Part shown: piece after piece, positions 5,154-7,236 of the stretch
How positions within the stretch are numbered: the stretch's first letter is position 1
Layout: every line of letters begins with the position of its first letter
Source of the DNA: Chamaesiphon sp.
GTDB lineage: Bacteria; Cyanobacteriota; Cyanobacteriia; Cyanobacteriales; Chamaesiphonaceae
Direction of reading: 5' to 3'
NCBI GenBank assembly: GCA_026786125.1
Contig: JAJAYU010000007.1
Span: 1 to 7,236 of the forward strand
DNA: 7,236 nucleotides
Notes under the pieces: generated by a model
The model's database searches: none
Told to the model about the DNA's origin: nothing
The model's input: the letters and a program-made list of their open reading frames with translations, nothing else
Made by a program: the position numbers and the translations under genes

Positions 5154-5408
5154 CTAATCCCTAGTTGTCACTCCTTGCTTCCCAATTACCGAATTAAGTG
5201 CCCAGACGTGTTCTAATTCCATCTGCTGATGGCGGCAAGTATCTTCTAATAACTTGTGTTGAGACAAAGCCTTGCGAAGCGTGACAATCAACTGCTGGAC
5301 ACGCTCTCGGACGATCGGATCCCGATCTGCGGCGATCATGGTTTGACGTTCGAGGACTTGTAAAATCAGTTCGTAATGTACCAAAGAGGGTAGTTTAATA
5401 GGATCCAT
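5154..5408 (-). CDS. Small conserved cyanobacterial protein (DUF5340-like)
   Basis: An 84-residue protein with no signal peptide or membrane helix. The start (MDPIKLPSLVHYELILQVLE) followed by RQTMIAA, and the helical middle with VRERVQQLIVTLRKALSQHK, resemble a short family of unknown function found in cyanobacteria that I recall as DUF5340; the exact number is from memory. Predicted mostly alpha-helical from its heptad-like leucines, possibly a small coiled coil; soluble and cytoplasmic. It starts 53 bases after the trpC stop on the same strand, so it is probably the last gene of the holA-trpC operon. It ends at TAG 5156-5154, facing the response regulator across the heptamer array. No function can be assigned. 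Confidence 0.82.
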   Translation of the reverse strand: MDPIKLPSLVHYELILQVLERQTMIAADRDPIVRERVQQLIVTLRKALSQHKLLEDTCRHQQMELEHVWALNSVIGKQGVTTRD

Positions 5409-5461
5409 GAAGATATTTTCACCCGATCCTGGCTGGATGGGTAATGATTGAGGTGAATAGA

Positions 5462-6346
5462 TTAGGTACCAAACAAATCGACAATCGCTTGTCCCGGATC
5501 GGCTTGCTTTACTAATGATTCCCCAATTAGCACCGCATTTACGCCTGCGTCGGTAACTATTTGGAGATCTGCCGCCGTATGTAGCCCAGATTCACTGACA
5601 ATCAGGATATCTCGATCAATCAATTCTTGTCTGCGTGATCCAATTAGTGTCTGAGTAGTCTGCAAATCTACTTTGAAATTCGTCAGATCCCGATTATTAA
5701 TTCCGATTAGTTTGACACCAGTTAATTTTAAGACTCGATCGAATTCTTCCGCAGTATGCACCTCAATTAGAGCCGTCATCCCCAATACTTGCACAATCTT
5801 CAGAAAGTATTGCAAATCGCTATCTTCTAAGATCGCCGCAATCAGCAATACCGCATCCGCACCATGAGCACGAGCATAATAAATCTGATAAGGATAAATC
5901 ACAAATTCCTTGCACAACAATGGTAAATCCACTGCTTGACGGACTGCTGCCAAATTCTCGAAACTACCCTGAAAAAACTTACTATCTGTCAACACCGACA
6001 AACAACTAGCCCCACCCCGCTGGTAAGCTTTGGCAATCTCCACCGCATCAAAATCTGCTCTAATTACGCCCTTACTTGGCGAAGCCTTCTTGACTTCAGC
6101 AATCAACGCTGGACGAGTCTTGCCTTGCTTGAGCGCAGCCAAAAAGTCTAATGGTGGAGCCATTACTTCGACCCGCTTTTTCAGCTTATCTAGCGGCATT
6201 TTGTCCCGCATCGGCGGGATTTCCCGTTCCTTATACCAGACAATTTCTTCGAGAATATGCTCAGGTTGAGAATCAGGCACAACAATCTGATATTCGAGTG
6301 GCCCAACATTGACGGAGGAACTAGGCGGACGGCGGCGGATTTTCAT
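5462..6346 (-). CDS. trpC: Indole-3-glycerol phosphate synthase
   Basis: Converts 1-(2-carboxyphenylamino)-1-deoxyribulose 5-phosphate to indole-3-glycerol phosphate, the ring-closing step of tryptophan synthesis, in the cytoplasm. The 294-residue product has a short N-terminal extension (KIRRRPPSS, about 1-25) common in cyanobacterial TrpC, then a (beta/alpha)8 barrel. Catalytic residues are all visible: E84 and K86 in [12 protein letters not shown]146 in CKEF, E195 in LIEVH, N218 in GINNRDL, and E252-S253 in SESGL. Phosphate-binding glycines are present near the end (AVLIGESLV). It starts at ATG 6346-6344, which overlaps the stop of holA as ATGA, implying translational coupling; this also fits the lack of a separate Shine-Dalgarno. 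It is monofunctional, not fused to TrpF, and no other trp gene is in the window, as expected for the scattered trp genes of cyanobacteria. Confidence 0.98.
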   Translation of the reverse strand: MKIRRRPPSSSVNVGPLEYQIVVPDSQPEHILEEIVWYKEREIPPMRDKMPLDKLKKRVEVMAPPLDFLAALKQGKTRPALIAEVKKASPSKGVIRADFDAVEIAKAYQRGGASCLSVLTDSKFFQGSFENLAAVRQAVDLPLLCKEFVIYPYQIYYARAHGADAVLLIAAILEDSDLQYFLKIVQVLGMTALIEVHTAEEFDRVLKLTGVKLIGINNRDLTNFKVDLQTTQTLIGSRRQELIDRDILIVSESGLHTAADLQIVTDAGVNAVLIGESLVKQADPGQAIVDLFGT

Positions 6347-7236
6347 TTAAATATTTGACACAACTTGATCGCCTGAATTTGCAGTGTAGAGTTAGTTTCC
6401 GCACCACGCTTGAGACTGAATTCTAAGTCTAGCAATTTAGGGAGACTGGCGGCAAGTCGATCGGCTGTGGTCGCTTGAAGTTCTTGCTTGATAAAGAATA
6501 GGCGTTTGGGGTTGCCCAGTCCAGCGGCGGTGGCAATGACTCGATCGTCTTTTTCACCAGCTTCGATCAGCATTTTTACCCACAACCAAGTGCGAAATTG
6601 ACCGACGAGGGTAGCGACTATTTTGAGCGCGGGTTCGTTATGATCGATTAGTTCACTAATCAGATGCAGGGTTGTGCCAACATCGCCCTGACGAATAGCC
6701 GCAGCTAGTTGGAGGCTATTTTGAGTATTGGCAACTACCAAACTGGCAACCATCACTCGATCGATCTGCTGTCCTTCACCACCTGCAAGTAGTTGTAGTT
6801 TATCTAGTTCTAGATATAGTTGGCGGGTATTATTCCCAACTGATTCGGCGAGGAGTTGGACGGCATCGGGGGTGATTTTTAGACCCAATTCTTTGGCGAC
6901 AATTTGCACCCGCTGACTCAGTTCGGCTGTCTTCCACGGCGGAATCAAACCAAATTCTTGAACGTTGGCATATTTCTGAATTGTTTTCGTTGATTTTAAC
7001 CTACCATCTGGTTTATTTTTGCTAGTTAGTAGCAGTACTGTCGTCGCCGGAATCTGGGGTAATGTCCGCTCCAATTCGGCGAGTAATGCTTCTGAACATT
7101 GCTGCATCACTGTGGTATCTGCCAGCCACACCACCCGCTTTCCCGTTCCAAATGGTGGAGTCATCGCGGCATCCAGTGCTGACATCACCGCACCTTCCCG
7201 TTCTGGGCTGATCTTTTCATAGTTAAAACTCGTCCA
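6343..7236 (-). CDS. holA: DNA polymerase III delta subunit, 5' end cut by window edge
   Basis: HolA is the clamp-loader subunit that opens the sliding clamp during replication. The frame is open from the right window edge (beginning [16 protein letters not shown]) to TGA 6345-6343, giving 297 visible residues. About 25-35 N-terminal residues, with the usual YxxGxD-type start, lie outside the window. GTG 7188 and ATG 7185 are internal, because homologous sequence continues upstream. Typical parts are [17 protein letters not shown] in the first domain, [34 protein letters not shown] in the second, and the C-terminal collar domain (about the last 110 residues) with [14 protein letters not shown] and a terminal [13 protein letters not shown]. 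Delta does not need an ATP-binding P-loop and none is seen. It overlaps trpC by four bases and is the first gene of the visible minus-strand operon. The identification is strong. Confidence 0.93.
   Translation of the reverse strand, partial: WTSFNYEKISPEREGAVMSALDAAMTPPFGTGKRVVWLADTTVMQQCSEALLAELERTLPQIPATTVLLLTSKNKPDGRLKSTKTIQKYANVQEFGLIPPWKTAELSQRVQIVAKELGLKITPDAVQLLAESVGNNTRQLYLELDKLQLLAGGEGQQIDRVMVASLVVANTQNSLQLAAAIRQGDVGTTLHLISELIDHNEPALKIVATLVGQFRTWLWVKMLIEAGEKDDRVIATAAGLGNPKRLFFIKQELQATTADRLAASLPKLLDLEFSLKRGAETNSTLQIQAIKLCQIFK

Overview
The window comes from a cyanobacterium. It carries a bilin reductase gene (pcyA), which points to phycobilisome pigments. It has three copies of the HIP1 octamer GCGATCGC (at 9, 3658 and 4967) and many CGATCG cores. 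It also has heptanucleotide tandem repeats and dispersed palindromes typical of cyanobacterial intergenic DNA. Species cannot be fixed from the sequence alone.

Left part (1-2983, + strand): the 3' end of pcyA, cut by the window edge; a TTGATAA-type heptamer repeat; a complete M16-family peptidase homologue whose zinc-binding motif is absent; a short minus-strand relic of a CheY-like receiver domain; and a 200-residue single-pass membrane protein with a proline-rich tail and VPGPT repeats.

Middle part (2984-4312): about 840 bases with no intact gene, apparently a decay zone. It holds three weak protein-like relics (one on the + strand with a single in-frame TAG, two on the minus strand) and several dispersed repeats. 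It is followed by a sensor histidine kinase reduced by an internal deletion and frameshift to an N-terminal membrane anchor and a C-terminal ATPase domain. The histidine-bearing region is gone.

Right part (4357-7236): an intact NarL/LuxR-type response regulator, probably the former partner of the broken kinase, then nine copies of GTGAATG at the point where transcription converges. On the minus strand, holA (DNA polymerase III delta, cut by the window edge), trpC (indole-3-glycerol phosphate synthase) and a short conserved cyanobacterial protein form a likely operon. holA and trpC overlap by four bases.

I see no CRISPR array, RNA gene, integrase, transposase or defence system. The best second looks are the loss of the kinase core beside a preserved regulator, the metal-less M16 protein, and the repeat-rich decay zone. 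I do not find convincing evidence for a new biological system.
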